A DNA stretch of 64,000 bases from Micromussa lordhowensis (taxonomy: Eukaryota > Cnidaria > Anthozoa > Scleractinia > Lobophylliidae): NCBI GenBank assembly GCA_964020085.1, contig OZ026598.1:22697450-22761449 (forward strand), given 5' to 3'. Positions within the stretch are counted from its first letter, which is position 1. Each line of letters opens with the position of its first letter. This document shows positions 11,230 through 22,372 of this stretch, in pieces. The translations under genes were made by a program, and so were the position numbers. The notes beneath the pieces were generated by a model. That model ran no database searches, was not told where the DNA came from, and worked only from the letters and a program-made list of their open reading frames with translations.

Positions 11230-11820
11230 AATATGTAGTTTAATAATCACAATGCACAGTAATAATAATGATGCATGTACCTTCTTCACTTTCTGTTGAA
11301 CCTCACCACCAGGGATATCTTCAACGTCAAGCAAACTACAACACATCTGAACATCACCGCAGAAATAGGCGTACAAGGCAGGTGACAAACATTTCAAACC
11401 AGGACCTCCTTGAATCAGACTTGTAGCAACCATTTGGCCTGCATGATAATAAGTTTCTTTTGTAACAAGCAAAGGATTTGAGGTGAACACCTTCCTTGTG
11501 TCACAGCCTGTCACAACACCTGATTCAATCACCAAACTTCTCAAAAGCAGCCTGAGAAACTCCCTTCGTGGTCCACCCGAATCTGCAGCTTCCTCACCAA
11601 TAAAATGCACACTAAGAAGTGCCCCCGGTTGAAAATCTTTCTTTGAAAATGTACGCAAGGCGTCTGACCAGATATAGCGCCTTCTCACTCTCATAATCTG
11701 TGTGCGCTCTGAACTTGTTGTATTCGCATAAAGTGGTCGTAGGATTGACTCGATCAGGGGTACTCTAAACAGAGGGAACACAAGTCGTGACATCAATTTT
11801 TTTTTCTTCACAATCCAGAC
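11230..11820 (-). CDS. HECT-domain N-lobe exon
   Basis: The frame runs from a Lys-rich start (a possible acceptor is CTCTGTTTAG near 11770) to a GTACATG donor at 11280. Key family motifs are the RRRYIWSDA entry, the GEEAADSGGPRREF segment and the conserved YYHAGQM/GGPGL region. The coding sequence is clean here. Reading past the donor gives an unlikely hydrophobic tail and stop, so splicing at 11281 is preferred. Confidence 0.7.
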
Positions 11821-12605
11821 AACAAGTTGTAGTCACTTTCACAAAGTGCCATTCTGTGTCACAGGAGATAATTCTCTAAATTATTTACAGGTTAATTTAC
11901 TGTTAATATATCAAAGAGTGGATTGCCTTTTAATGAAGCCCCTAGTACTGATCATCATAACATTAGACATACCTGCCTGAGAGGGTGATTCATTGGGCAA
12001 TTATTTTAAATTGTACTCAACAGCAATAATTACACCAAAATAACAAGACACAGGCTTTATAAATGCTCATTTAATTTGGTGTCTTTCACTCCCTTGACTA
12101 AATTCCAAAACACTCAAGTAGGATCACATTCCACTTCACATCAAAATTTCTGAAAGACTGTGGGGGGGGGGGGGGATTTAAAGGAGGGGATAATTTCACT
12201 TAATGTTACCTAAAGGAACGATTAATCAGTGATGCACAGACCATAGCATTTCTACGATTTCCAGTCACTTGAGGTGATTCTGGTGGGACTCATTACTCTC
12301 GGCATATATTTAAGTTGAAGAATCATATCTAAGTTATGTGACTTTAACACAGCATATATAGGCCTATTTGATAGATCTTTGTTACATATGTCATTAAATC
12401 ATGTAGAATTAGCCTTAGAAGATGCAAGTTCTAAGTCACACACCCCTGTATCCATGTACCAATTCGACCCTATATGAGAAATAATCAAAACTTCCCACAT
12501 ACAGATTTTTTTGTTTTTCAGTATATAATGGAAAGAATCAGATAAGGAAGTGATCTGCCGAGAAAAGCAGGGTTCACCGCGCATCCAACAAAAATTTTCA
12601 CGCAC
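11821..12605. other. Intron sequence with a poly-G run and a dispersed repeat copy
   Basis: No exon recognised. A G homopolymer is at about 12160-12173. The stretch 12243-12372 is homologous, in opposite orientation, to 36408-36532 (shared words GCTGTGTTAAA, ATGATTCTTCAACTTA, AGAAATGCTAT), so it is a dispersed repeat. Confidence 0.55.
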
Positions 12606-13065
12606 TGTAACCGAAGTCACGCGTAGTCGTGTACCAATAACCTTTAATAACCTTTACACTCGTACGGTACTACACATAAACCAGAAAAATAGAAAAATTA
12701 GTAATAGAAAATAATAGCTAACAAAAATAACAAACAAGAAGGAACGGATAATACGAAGAAAGGTTTACCTTAACGGTGTCCTGACTCACGAGATTAAAAA
12801 AAACTTGCTGCTTAAAACTTAAAACGTGGCGTAAAAAAACCCCCGAATACCTAGGTCCTATTTATTCCAAAAAGGCTTGACAAGTGATTACCTAACAACA
12901 CGAAGTAACGAAAATAAGCATTCCTACAAACAATAAAGCGAACAATAACGAATACTAACGATTAATGAACTGGTGCTAAATACCAAAAAATAGAAAAACA
13001 ATGAATTAAAAGAAAACAAAGGAAAACAAACCAAAAACCCTAAATTTGAATGTTTCGCTGTAACA
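12606..13065 (-). repeat. BEL/Pao 3' LTR (element 1)
   Basis: 460 bp beginning TGTAACCGAAGTCACG and ending TCGCTGTAACA. Matches 19525-19986 with short indels in A/C runs and a few substitutions. Downstream LTR for the minus-strand element. Confidence 0.92.
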
Positions 13066-13287
13066 TACTGGCCTCGAAAGGCACTCGTCCTTGCCTTTCT
13101 ATAACAAAGAAGCGAAACTCGAACAAGATTTATAGAAGATATCCTTATACCTACACTCTTCTTAATTAGGCAATCTAAAGCACATTAGAAAATTAATGCC
13201 GCAATCTTTAAACAATGTTCGGGCATCAGTTCTAGTAAGGGTACTTCATCCATCTGAACCTCTTTCTTCACTGCCGTAGTGGTGATT

Positions 13288-14142
13288 TCAAACACTGGCC
13301 GCTTCTAGTAAACATAGTTTCCTGATATCTCTCGTCAAGATACATTTGGCCATCCTAACCGTGGCTTGGCGAACATCCCCATTGCAGTCCGCTATGACTT
13401 CTTCCACAATACCCATTGGCCACTGTCCTCGTGGACTATGTTGATCAGTAATGAGGACTAGATCTCCCACTGCCAAATTTCTGTGAGGACGAAACCACTT
13501 CTGTCTTTCTTGCAGCAATAGCAAATATTCGTCTACCCATCTCCTCCAGAAGATATTACTTAGATATTGAGCTTGCCTCCAGTACCGTGTGTACTTATCT
13601 GCAGATTCAGTAGAGAAGTCTCCTGGGGCGAGACAGTGATTACGGTGAGACAACAGAAGATGGTTCGGAGTTAAGGGTTCCAGGTCCTTTGGATCTTCAC
13701 TTAGTTTCGTGAGTGGATGGTCGTTCAGGATTTTTTCCACTTCCGTCATGATGGTGAGAAGTGTCTCGTTGTTCACGATCTGTGTTCCAAGTAGTGCGCG
13801 CAGAATTCTACGAACAGATCGGATCATCCTCTCCCAGGCGCCTCCTCGGTGACTGGCGTAAGGAGGATTAAAATACCATTGAACATCGCGTCTGCGCATG
13901 CTCTTGGTGATGCGTGACTGATTCCACGTCTCAAGTGCTCTTTTTACTTCACATTCTGCTCCTCTAAAGTTAGTGCCGTTGTCACTGTAGACTTCAGACG
14001 GGGCTCCACGTCTGCTCACAAATCTGGTAAACGCCAACAAAAAGGAATCGGTGGACAAATCCTGCGACACTTCAATATGGATTGCTCTCATGGTTAGACA
14101 GGTAAAGATACATCCATATCTTTTCACTCGGCTTCTCTTCAA
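13288..14142 (-). pseudogene. BEL/Pao integrase catalytic domain and C-terminal domain (element 1)
   Basis: This 284-codon fragment contains CLTMRAIHIEV, then VYSDNGTNFRG (second catalytic Asp) and SHRGGAWERMIR (the Glu of the D,D,E triad). The first Asp should lie upstream in a different frame near 14180, so a frameshift separates it. The C-terminal part (NLAVGDLVLITD...PRGQWPMG) is the DUF5641-type domain typical of BEL/Pao integrases. It corresponds to the integrase of the intact element at 41932-48078. Confidence 0.88.
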
Positions 14143-14212
14143 CTTGACAGGTATAGGGCCAAAATAGTCGATGCCGACCGACGTAAAGGGGGATCTCTTG
14201 GCGTAGTGCGTG

Positions 14213-15454
14213 CTATAGGTAGCGGGCCATGATTTGTTTTTTAGGCTTTGCGTTCCACCTTCTGCACTTGATGCACTTGCTGATAACTCGTCTTACAGCC
14301 GTGCCTCCTTTCAAGATCCAGAACTTCTTTCTTATGGCAGCTAATACTTGAGTTGTGCCAACATGACCCACTTGATGATAATGGTGGATAATTAAATCGG
14401 TTACATGATGCTTGCTTGGAAGGACGATTGGGTGTTTTGAAGCATAAGCAACTGCGTCCGTGTTCCCAAGACGGCCGCCGACCCTAATTGTTCCGTTGAC
14501 AACAACTGGGTTGAGCTTGCGCAGTGGGCTGCTGTACGAAACGTTACATAGTCGTTTCCCTGACGCTCTTGAGACATCGTTAAGGTTGGTTTGGGACGCT
14601 TCATTCAATAATACTGCCAGTTCCTTGGGGAAGAACAATCTCTGCACATGTTTGAAAATCTTCTCTTCAGCATTCAGCAACTCACCGACAGTTAGCTCTC
14701 CATTTTTAACATCTTCCACTGTAATCTTGCCTGCTTGGTATCTCAAATAGGTCTGAAAACGGATTAGCCAGGCGACTGCCTTCTTCAGAGCGAACCACGA
14801 AGAATAGCGACAAATTAAGGCGTCGGCTCCTAGATCTTGTTTGACAACGTACGTTTGGGCCTTCTTCACTGGTTTTATGTTCCGATCATCTTCGCTTATC
14901 TCGGGTAGATAATGTGGCTGAACCGACCAGTGGTCTTCTTCTTGCGAGAGAAACTTAGGACCTTCCAGCCAAATCTTCAGCTTGGCGCGTTCATGTGGTC
15001 GTAAGCCACGTGAGGCGATGTCCGCCGGGTTGAGATCAGAACTAACGTAATGCCATTCGGACGGGTTCGAGAGGTCATGGATTGTAGCAAGCCGGTTAGC
15101 AACAAAGGTCTGGAACCTCGTGTGACTGTTGTTAATATACTGCAGAACAATAGTGGAATCCGTCCAAAAGATTACTTCATGAATTGGTAAAGTAAGCTCT
15201 TCCTTGATCTGCTTATGAAGCTTGACTGCGACTGTGGCGGCGGTTAACTCAAGGCGAGGCATTGTGACCGTCTTTAACAGGGCGACTCTTGCTTTACCCA
15301 ATAAGATACAGCAGGCGATGTTACCTTGCCAATCAGCCATACGGAGGTAAGAAACAGCACCATAGCCCTCTTCAGAGGCGTCTGAAAAGTAGTGCAACTG
15401 GATGGAGTCAACCTTGCTGAAGTGCTGCGGCTTTACACAACGTGGTACTTTCAC
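14213..15454 (-). pseudogene. BEL/Pao RNase H-like and integrase zinc-binding region (element 1)
   Basis: 413 codons with LHYFSDASEEGYGAVSYL and FWTDSTIVLQYI (RNase H-like acidic residues), then HHYHQVGHVG...CIKCRR (HHCC zinc-binding module of the integrase). It is in the same reading frame as the block at 15476-15799, from which a stop near 15475 separates it. Protein order is as in other BEL/Pao polyproteins. Confidence 0.88.
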
Positions 15455-15475
15455 ATCAGATAGGCCAGTGATACC

Positions 15476-16156
15476 TCAAGTCCACTCACACCATTGTACC
15501 AGGTGATCACTACGGATCACATCATCCCAACCAAGGTTTTCTCTGCATAACTCTTGGAGCAGTCGTTTTGCAGGTAAAATCACTGGCGCAGCCAGACCAA
15601 GCGGATCGTACAGTGAAGACACAACAGATAAGATGCTTCTTCTTGTGTTCGCAGTCACATCCCGAATGGTTCTGAAACTAAAGGTGTCCTGTTCTGTGTC
15701 CCACTGCATACCTAAGGCGCGGTCAATTGGTAGCTTTTCCAAATCTAAATTGAGACTCTTCACTGAGGGTGCCCGATCAGATTTTGGGACTGATGCCAAG
15801 ACTTCTCAACGATTACTCAACCACTTCGTTAACCAGAAGCCTCCTCTTTTCAATAATGCCGGCAGCTGGTCAACTAACTGCACTGCTTCATCTGTGGAGG
15901 CAACTGACTTGAGACAATCATCTACGTAGAAGTTTCTGTTGACGGTGTCAATGGTTTCTGCGTTGAAGTACTTTCTGTTATCTTCTGCGGTCTTCTTCAA
16001 AGAAAAGCTTGAGCAACTAGGAGACGATCTAGCTCCAAACAGGTGAACAAGCATCTGATGGTCTTCCGGTTTCTTTGAGAAATCACCTCCAGGCCACCAA
16101 AGAAAGGAAAGGGCATGCGTGTCTTGAGGGGAAACCCTTACTTGATGGAACATCAA
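15476..16156 (-). pseudogene. BEL/Pao reverse transcriptase palm/connection fragments (element 1)
   Basis: Two same-frame blocks (16156-15806 and 15799-15476) separated by a stop. The first encodes [23 protein letters not shown] and the catalytic [10 protein letters not shown] box (YVDD). The second encodes [12 protein letters not shown] and [16 protein letters not shown], the conserved segment after the RT in Pao-type elements. A frame change near 16120 separates this from the upstream gag-protease ORF. Confidence 0.87.
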
Positions 16157-17933
16157 TTCGTTCTTGACGAAAGCGAAGTAGGACTCCTACAAGACTGTTA
16201 GTTAAGTCGGGTCCCTGAAGCAGTTGATCGTTCAGTGACGTGTTTCGAAACCTCGCTGCGCAATCAAAAACAACTCTTACTTTGTCCGGCTTCTGAGGAT
16301 GGACCACAGGATGGTGAGGAAGATACCACACAGGACTTCCAACTTGACCATCGGGTATTTTCTGCGCATGGCCCAGGGAGATGTACTCTTCTACCATCTC
16401 CTTATACTTTCTCTTGAGGTCTAGATCTTTCTCAAGGCGTCTCTTCAGAAGGTCAAGTCTCTTCACTGCCATGGCTCTGTTGTTCGGTAGACTGGGGTTC
16501 TCATATTTCCAAGGAAGGGAGAGTTGATAGTGACCATCAACCATCTGCACCGTACTTTCCATGATGGCTAGAGCTCTTCTATCTTCGATCGACATCATTT
16601 CTTTAGATGACACAGTCGTCTCTGTGAAATCGGCATTGTACATGCGCTCAATCTGCACCGACAAAGGCTCTTGTCCTCCACTTAGGAAATTGACACTTGC
16701 TATACGATGGTTGGTGCCACTGAGCGGACCAATAAGAGTCCAACCAAGCAATGTCCGTACTGCACAAGGCTGTTTACGGCGACCACGGCGCTCTTCAAAG
16801 ACCCAGTGTGCTTCGGGAACATCGCTGCCGATCAAAATGGATACTTCCTTGTCAAGTTTGGGTAAAGAAATCCCCTGAAGATGAGGCCAATCACGAATAT
16901 CTTCAGTACATGGAATACTTCTCTTAGAAACTGGCAGATTATTAACAGTCCATACACGGTCGAGATGTATGTATTCATTCGACGTCAAGGCTTTCACAGT
17001 TAGGCTGACTTCTTCTCCAAGGCGCTGGGTACCTTCTGCATTAATGGTTGTCAGGGCAAATGACGTTGGCGAACCTTCGACGTCCAACTCTTCTATGAGA
17101 CGCTGTAAACACAGAGTTGTATCAGAACCATCATCAAGGAATGCGTAAGTTTCAATTTCTCTTCCGTTCTTCGCAGAAACTCTGATGGGTACGATCCTCA
17201 GACTAATTCTTGTATCATTGCTGTTGGCTGTACGATCTCCTCCGGCCTCGATGTGATGAGGACTCGCAGTTGCAGATTCTTTGTTAGCTTCACTAGAATT
17301 TGTGTTGACTTGATCAGAAGTTGTCTGTGTTCTTCCACTCTCGTTAAAGCCCATGGGAGTACCAGAGGAACTTGGTGGGTGAAGCAACGAATGGTGTCTC
17401 TCTCCACAGCCACTTAATAAACAAGCACCAAGACTTCTCCAACGCCTTGCAATGTGGTTAGGCTTTAAACAATTTTCGCACAGATTTTGTTTCCGCACAA
17501 AGTCCTTTCTTTGAGCATAGCGTTTATCTCGGAACTTGAAACACTTCTTAAGTTCATGTGTTCCATCGCAGAACTTGCATATGGCTCGACTATCAACTGG
17601 ATACTTCCCTTTCACACTTTTGGTATTTCTTATATCTTGGTCAACGACTTCTCCTTCAACTTTAGACAAAGCCAGGACAGTGCCTTTTGCGTCGGTGACT
17701 CTCCAAGGAGGTCTCTTCCTTCTCGGTTCCCCCTGCTTGGAACCAACTAGTTTACCGAACTCGGTGTTTGCAACCAATGCTCTCTTCTCAAGAAATTCTG
17801 TTAGATCAACAAATGAAGGTTGAAGACCCATTTCCAAAAGCTTGCCTGATTCTTCTGCCCATTTGGCTTGCATGTGTACGGGTAGACGCATAACAATCTT
17901 AGTTAGTGTCCATTGAGTTGATGTCGGCTTCAT
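16083..17933 (-). pseudogene. BEL/Pao gag C-terminus, zinc knuckles, protease and RT N-terminus (element 1)
   Basis: 616 open codons. Near the N-terminus are Cys/His knuckle motifs (CKFCDGTHELKKC, CENCLKPNHIARR). Next is an aspartic-protease-like FLDDGSDTTLC, in which DDGS replaces the usual DSGS. Then come DVPEAHWV and the RT entry (VWYLPHHPVVHPQKPDKVRVVFDC). The final part, past [12 protein letters not shown], is in the wrong frame because of a frameshift. Confidence 0.87.
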
Positions 17934-19338
17934 ATCTCATCTCAGAGGAATTCAGTTGGCAAATCCGCATGTCACGTGCTAATTGAGAGAGTTTCTCCCC
18001 GTCAGAGGACTTCAGTTGTGGTCCCTTAACTACTTTATCAACAAGAGAACGAATAATCACAAGTCTTTGACCAAAGTTCCTTTTGAGAATGTCACGAGCA
18101 GCTTTATATCCTTCAGCCCCTGGCAAGATAACACAGTTCTCAATTGCTTCTTTGGCTTTGCCTGTACAATACTGGATTAGATAAGACAGCTTGACATTGT
18201 CATCCTCGATCACAGATTCCACATTAAGCTCAAAGCTCTTGATAAACCTGGGGTACTTCGAAGAGTCACCATCAAAGTACAAAAACTCGCGTTTCGGCAT
18301 ATCTAACTTTTCAAGACCAAGTACAACTTTATCGATGGCCGTTTGCTGTCGTTCCACAACCTTTTGGAACCTGCCCGCTGTATTATCAGGGTTAACATCC
18401 TCACCATGGCAATCACTTTTGCCTGGTCTACGCGAGCCTCTAGGAAAGGTGGGAACGCCATGGGGTGTGGCACCTCCACTCAAAAACTTCAATTCATGTG
18501 GATCTACTTTTACTTCCGTTAAAGTGTACTTCCCAGTTTCCGCTTTAACATGTTCATCCTCAAATGGTTGGCCAGGTATTACGGAAGATATCAATCCTGT
18601 CAAATAGCGCTCTACGTTCTGACGGACCCGCACAGATCCTGCAGGGGAAATAACTGAACCATCTCCAACCTGCTCTCTAAAGGTAGCTTCAAGCTCAGCT
18701 CGTTCTGCATCGATTTTAGCCTACATCAATTGGCTTCTAAGTTGTAAACGCTCCCTTTCAGCTAAAACACGCGTGTTCTCTTCTTGCAGACGTAGCTCTA
18801 TCTCGCTTTCCTTAATCGCTTGTACTTCTTGGAGTTCCTTCACCTTTAACTGGGCCAATGCACGCTTGACATCCCTCGCGCACGATTCACCACCTTGTGA
18901 AAAGCCTTTTCCTCGTGAACGCGTTTGATCTGGCGCTGGATCACGAATAGAGGTGTTTTGAATCACATTCGATGTTCTCGCTCCTAGCACCTCTGAAATA
19001 TTTGTCACATGACTAGCTTCAGTGTTTACATTCTGCAATTCCTGTAGTCGCTCTACTGACGAAACAACTGGCATTTTCAAACTCAAATCAATCCCGGAGA
19101 TGTTCGCCATTCCTTTGCCGTACAACTCCCGTCTCTTAGGCGTATAGACTCTATCCAACCACTCCTTGTATTTGTTTTCGAAAAGCTCCATTCGATAAAC
19201 ATCCTTTGCATCATCTCGGGAAATACGCTGTTTGTCCGCCGGTCGCTCGGTTAGATGAAACCATTCTGAACTAGCCCGTTTTAGCTTCTCAAATATGCTC
19301 ACCAAAGCTGTGTCTTTCAACCACTTCGTCGGAAGCAA
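17899..19338 (-). pseudogene. BEL/Pao gag (element 1), split by a stop
   Basis: Two blocks in one frame, 19338-18721 and 18633-17899, are interrupted by TAG at 18723-18721; the intervening bases remain sensible coding sequence. The N-terminal block is a charged helical region (KELQEVQAIKESEIELRLQ). The second holds the DUF1759-like gag core (FDGDSSKYPRFIKSFELNV, KLSYLIQYCTGKAKEAIE). A start upstream of 19338 was not resolved. Confidence 0.83.
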
Positions 19339-19524
19339 ACTGCTCCGAAAAATACGGTTCCAATTCGTTCATTACTCTTGCAATGTGCCCACGATAGGCT
19401 ATGATCGTCCGCCCCAAGCTGCTTAATTCACCATCCACAGACATCGTCCAACAATCTCCAACTTGGCACTCCTTTGATCCCTGGCCAACTAAAGCAGCAT
19501 TCTCCAGTTACTCGTTAAGTACTA

Positions 19525-19986
19525 TGTAACCGAAGTCACGCGTAGTCGTGTACCAATAACCTTTAATAACCTTTACACTCGTACGGTACTACACATAAAC
19601 CAGAAAAATAGAAAAATTAGTAATAGAAAATAATAGCTAACAAAAATAACAAACAAGAAGGAACGGATAATACGAAGAAAGGTTTACCTTAACGGTGTCC
19701 GCACTCACGAGATTAAAAAAAAACTTGCTGCTTAAAACTTAAAACGTGGCGTAAAAAAAAAAACGAATACCTAAGTCCTATTTATTCTTAAAAGGCTTGA
19801 CAAGTGATTACGTAACAACACGAAGTAATGAAAAATAAGCATTCCTACAAACAATAAAGCGAACAATAACGAATACTAACGATTAATGAACTGGTGCTAA
19901 ATACCAAAAAATAGAAAAACAATGAATTAAAAGAAAACAAAGGAAAACAAACCAAAAACCCTAAATTTGAATGTTTCGCTGTAACA
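19525..19986 (-). repeat. BEL/Pao 5' LTR (element 1)
   Basis: 462 bp, TGTAACCGAAG...CTGTAACA, followed by the target duplication CGCAC. This is the promoter-side LTR for the minus-strand element. The internal sequence next to it (below 19525) shows no obvious canonical primer-binding site starting with TGG at the boundary. Confidence 0.92.
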
Positions 19987-19991
19987 CGCAC

Positions 19992-20452
19992 TATGTTAAT
20001 GCAAAGGCCATCAGCTCTATATTTTGTTGAGTTTCGACTCGGTGCGCACTTGAAAAATGATGTGGCATGCGCGTGCTTAATGAATAGCATGCGCACTAGA
20101 TATGCGCAGTAGCAGTGGGTGTGAACGTCCTTAAAGCACGTCCCCTTTCTTTGCTACCAAAGCAATACACAAAAGAATTGAAATTACTCACAAATGTGAG
20201 ACCTTAACATTGAATGTTTTACTTTTCCCATGGTAAAAGGTCATACAGCTGTATTACTGTACTAAATTGTTCTTGATCTTTGGCTTTGTTACCTCCAACC
20301 CGGTCTGTTTTTACATAGACAGCTACCTGGCATTTTGTTAGATTAAATAAGCCCCACTCTCTAGGAAGCCCCCTAATCCCCCTCAAAATGTGCTTGCGTG
20401 TGTGCAACTACAGCTGTACACACAATAACTTCTGAAGCTACATAATTCCTAC
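19992..20452. other. Intron sequence, nothing recognised
   Basis: Intron of the HECT-like gene between the BEL insertion and the ubiquitin-like exon. No exon or repeat identified. Confidence 0.4.
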
Positions 20453-20759
20453 CTTCAAGGTCTTCTATTCTGCATAGAAATAGATTAATACGGGGATATG
20501 TTCTCCCAAGGCTTTCTTTTTACTTTTCAACCGTAAAGAAGTGGTTTGTCCCAGGAATGTTGATGACTTCTTTGAAATCAGGGTAAACTAGCTTCCACTC
20601 CATGCTAGTGGGCAGCTTTGCATTGTGTGCCTTATGTTTATCCAGGGCCATTCTACGTAGAAGTACACTAGAAGCTGTTTTTGGCACAGTCACTGGTAAG
20701 AATGAACTCCTCTTGGCCTTCAATTCTCCCTTTGCTAAATGGCCAATGCCAACATTTAT
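20453..20759 (-). pseudogene. Ubiquitin-like exon of the HECT-like gene, with premature stop
   Basis: The acceptor CTTCTAG precedes ATAAATGTTGGC and the donor is GAAG/GTAGG; length is 307 nt, entering in phase 0 and leaving in phase 1. The encoded block starts INVGIGHLAKGELKAKR, has a conserved Pro-Gly (IPGTNHFFTVEK), then TAA at 20522-20520, then SLGRTYPRINLFLCRIEDLE. The similarity continues past the stop, so this is a single-codon lesion and not the end of the gene. Confidence 0.65.
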
Positions 20760-21585
20760 CTAGAAGGAGATTAGAGACACTGTGTTATGCCTAACTAGAC
20801 AGACATGACAATGTGGTCCCAACCCAGGGAGAAGGGGAGCTTGGGGGGGATACCACTGTGTATATCAATGGTATGTGCCATGGTATGAAGTCCAATTTTG
20901 GGATTCAATTTTGGCCCTTTTTTCAGAGATGGCTGGAGTATAACTTTCCATTCCTATTAATAAAAAATTGTCAAAATACATTGAAGAATTCATTTCCCTA
21001 TTTTGCTGATCATGAATCGCCTCATTAAACTTGTTACTAAATTTGTGCTAAAATTATAAGACACTGCTTTAATGTGTGGATAAATTGTTAATAACTTTTT
21101 AATTAATTCACTCCCAGACTGAGAGAGGGTGAACAAGGTTAATTATTTAATCGGAGATGGTGTGGCAAATTATTGCATACTTGGTCTAAAGGAGAGAGGT
21201 TCCTATACCCCCAGCATAACCTTCCCTAATCTCCACCCCAACCTAGGAATATGGCATGCCTTTTCACAAACTGTTTCAAGCATTGTTTAAAAGGGGGATT
21301 TTCAGTAGAGATTGATGTGCCTGCACTGACATTTACCATCTCTACAGTCTCTCTCTTCTTCTCAGTACTCATAGAGACTGCCCTTTACTCTTATCAGCAG
21401 TAGTAACTAGTATTGCCCCTTAGTTTTGTTTTCAGTAACACGCATAATTTTTCTCCTTTGGTTACTAAGTATTAGTGCCAATTTTTATTATTTTGGCGTA
21501 TGTTTAAGTATTGATGAAAATAGAATTTCCATCTGTAAAATTGTACATAGTTTTTATCTGTAAATTAGTTAGTCAGGTGGCCCTT

Positions 21586-21888
21586 TTATAGGGATAACCT
21601 CGGGTTTTCAAGTACAGCTTGTTCTTTATACACCCGTTCTTTGAATAAAGTATTAATATTATTATCAGCTTTGATCTTTGCAATATTTTGTGACTCAGAA
21701 TTTTTCCTTTCTATGAAGTCTTTGAATGTTGGTAGTTCACTTTTTTTTTCATGAAATGTTGTCGACAAATTTACTCTTGATGGAGGACATTTTTCCCCAC
21801 AAACTCCCCCAAAAAACACTGCCCTACATTGATGGCCTAGTACTTTATTGTTATAATCAAGCTGGGTGATTATATAGAAATGACACAA
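21586..21888 (-). pseudogene. Diverged duplicate of the zinc-ribbon exon
   Basis: The frame contains VCGEKCPPSR, then a helical acidic segment ELPTFKDFIERKNSESQN. These align in order with VCGSKCLPAK and HVPSFAEFLQNRNSEFSR of the exon at 22112-22372. The first CxxC pair is not in frame, and the end is not a clear donor. A tandem exon duplication that has decayed, or an alternative exon, would explain it. Confidence 0.45.
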
Positions 21889-22111
21889 TCCTTGACCAAT
21901 AAGAGCATGTGGATCTCTATAATCACCTGAGAAATTACACTAATGTTACCTACACCATGTTGTTCTACTAGCATAGTTAAATGGCTTGCACTTAACAAGC
22001 ATTTACACAGAATAACCCTTTCACTCCCAGATCTGACTGGCAGTTTAGAAAAACGGTGCTGTGTTTGATTTAGCCATAAACCACATAACACTGGACTCAA
22101 GTTGCTCCTAC

Positions 22112-22372
22112 CTTCACTTTGTCGACACCTTTTGCCTTCTTTCTCTTTGGTTTAAAGCGGTCCCTTCTCTCTGCTGTTTTCACCTCATTGACTCTGCTAA
22201 ATTCAGAATTCCTATTCTGAAGGAATTCTGCAAATGAGGGCACATGTTCCTTCTCTTGACTTTCCAAGAATGTCCCTATTGTGCCTGATTTTGCTGGAAG
22301 ACATTTGGAGCCACAGACAGCACAAAAGCATTGTCCTTGGCTAATCTGGTTGCCACAAACTGTGCAATACAT
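22112..22372 (-). CDS. Zinc-ribbon first coding exon of the HECT-like gene
   Basis: 87 codons from an ATG lying immediately after an acceptor (so the 5' UTR is probably spliced) to an AAG/GTAGGA donor in phase 0. It encodes MYCTVCGNQ...CFCAVCGSKC, a two-CxxC rubredoxin-like ribbon with 13 residues between the pairs. An acidic helix and a strongly basic tail follow (RRDRFKPKRKKAKG). In the lineage-specific HECT family that I recall, this module forms the N-terminus. Confidence 0.6.

Larger units (their letters stand above)
12606..19986 (-). mobile_element. BEL/Pao LTR retrotransposon, full length but decayed
   Basis: Two direct LTRs (12606-13065 and 19525-19986, both TG...CA) enclose a minus-strand gag-pol. 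The 5-bp target duplication is exact: CGCAC at 12601-12605 and again at 19987-19991. Gag and pol are split into several frames by stops (for example TAG at 18723-18721 and stops near 15803 and 15475) and frame changes near 17915, 16120 and 14180. The copy cannot make a full polyprotein. Several indels and substitutions separate the LTRs, so it is older than the BEL element at 41420-48540. It lies in an intron of the HECT-like gene in the same orientation. Confidence 0.93.
11281..22372 (-). pseudogene. Zinc-ribbon / HECT E3 ubiquitin ligase-like gene, one premature stop, C-lobe not found
   Basis: Three parts are recognised on the minus strand. Exon 22372-22112 starts with ATG directly after an acceptor (TTTTTTTAG) and encodes a double-CxxC zinc ribbon (CTVCGN, CAVCGSKC) and a basic tail. 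Exon 20759-20453 follows in phase (INVGIGHLAKGEL..., then a ubiquitin-like VYPDFKEV...PGTNHFFTVEK block), but a TAA at 20522-20520 stands where the family has an aromatic residue. Past it the frame continues sensibly (SLGRTYPRINLFLC) to a GTAGG donor. Exon about 11811-11281 encodes the HECT N-lobe (RRRYIWSDALRTF, SVHFIGEEAADSGGPRREF, GGPG). HECT ligases pass ubiquitin through a C-lobe cysteine; I found no C-lobe exon downstream. A BEL element fills the intron before the HECT exon. Either a recent pseudogene or an assembly/sequence error at the stop. Confidence 0.6.

Noticed and set aside
14460..14750. Plus-strand ORFs over the BEL and gypsy elements
   Set aside because: They are shadows of the real minus- or plus-strand polyprotein frames.
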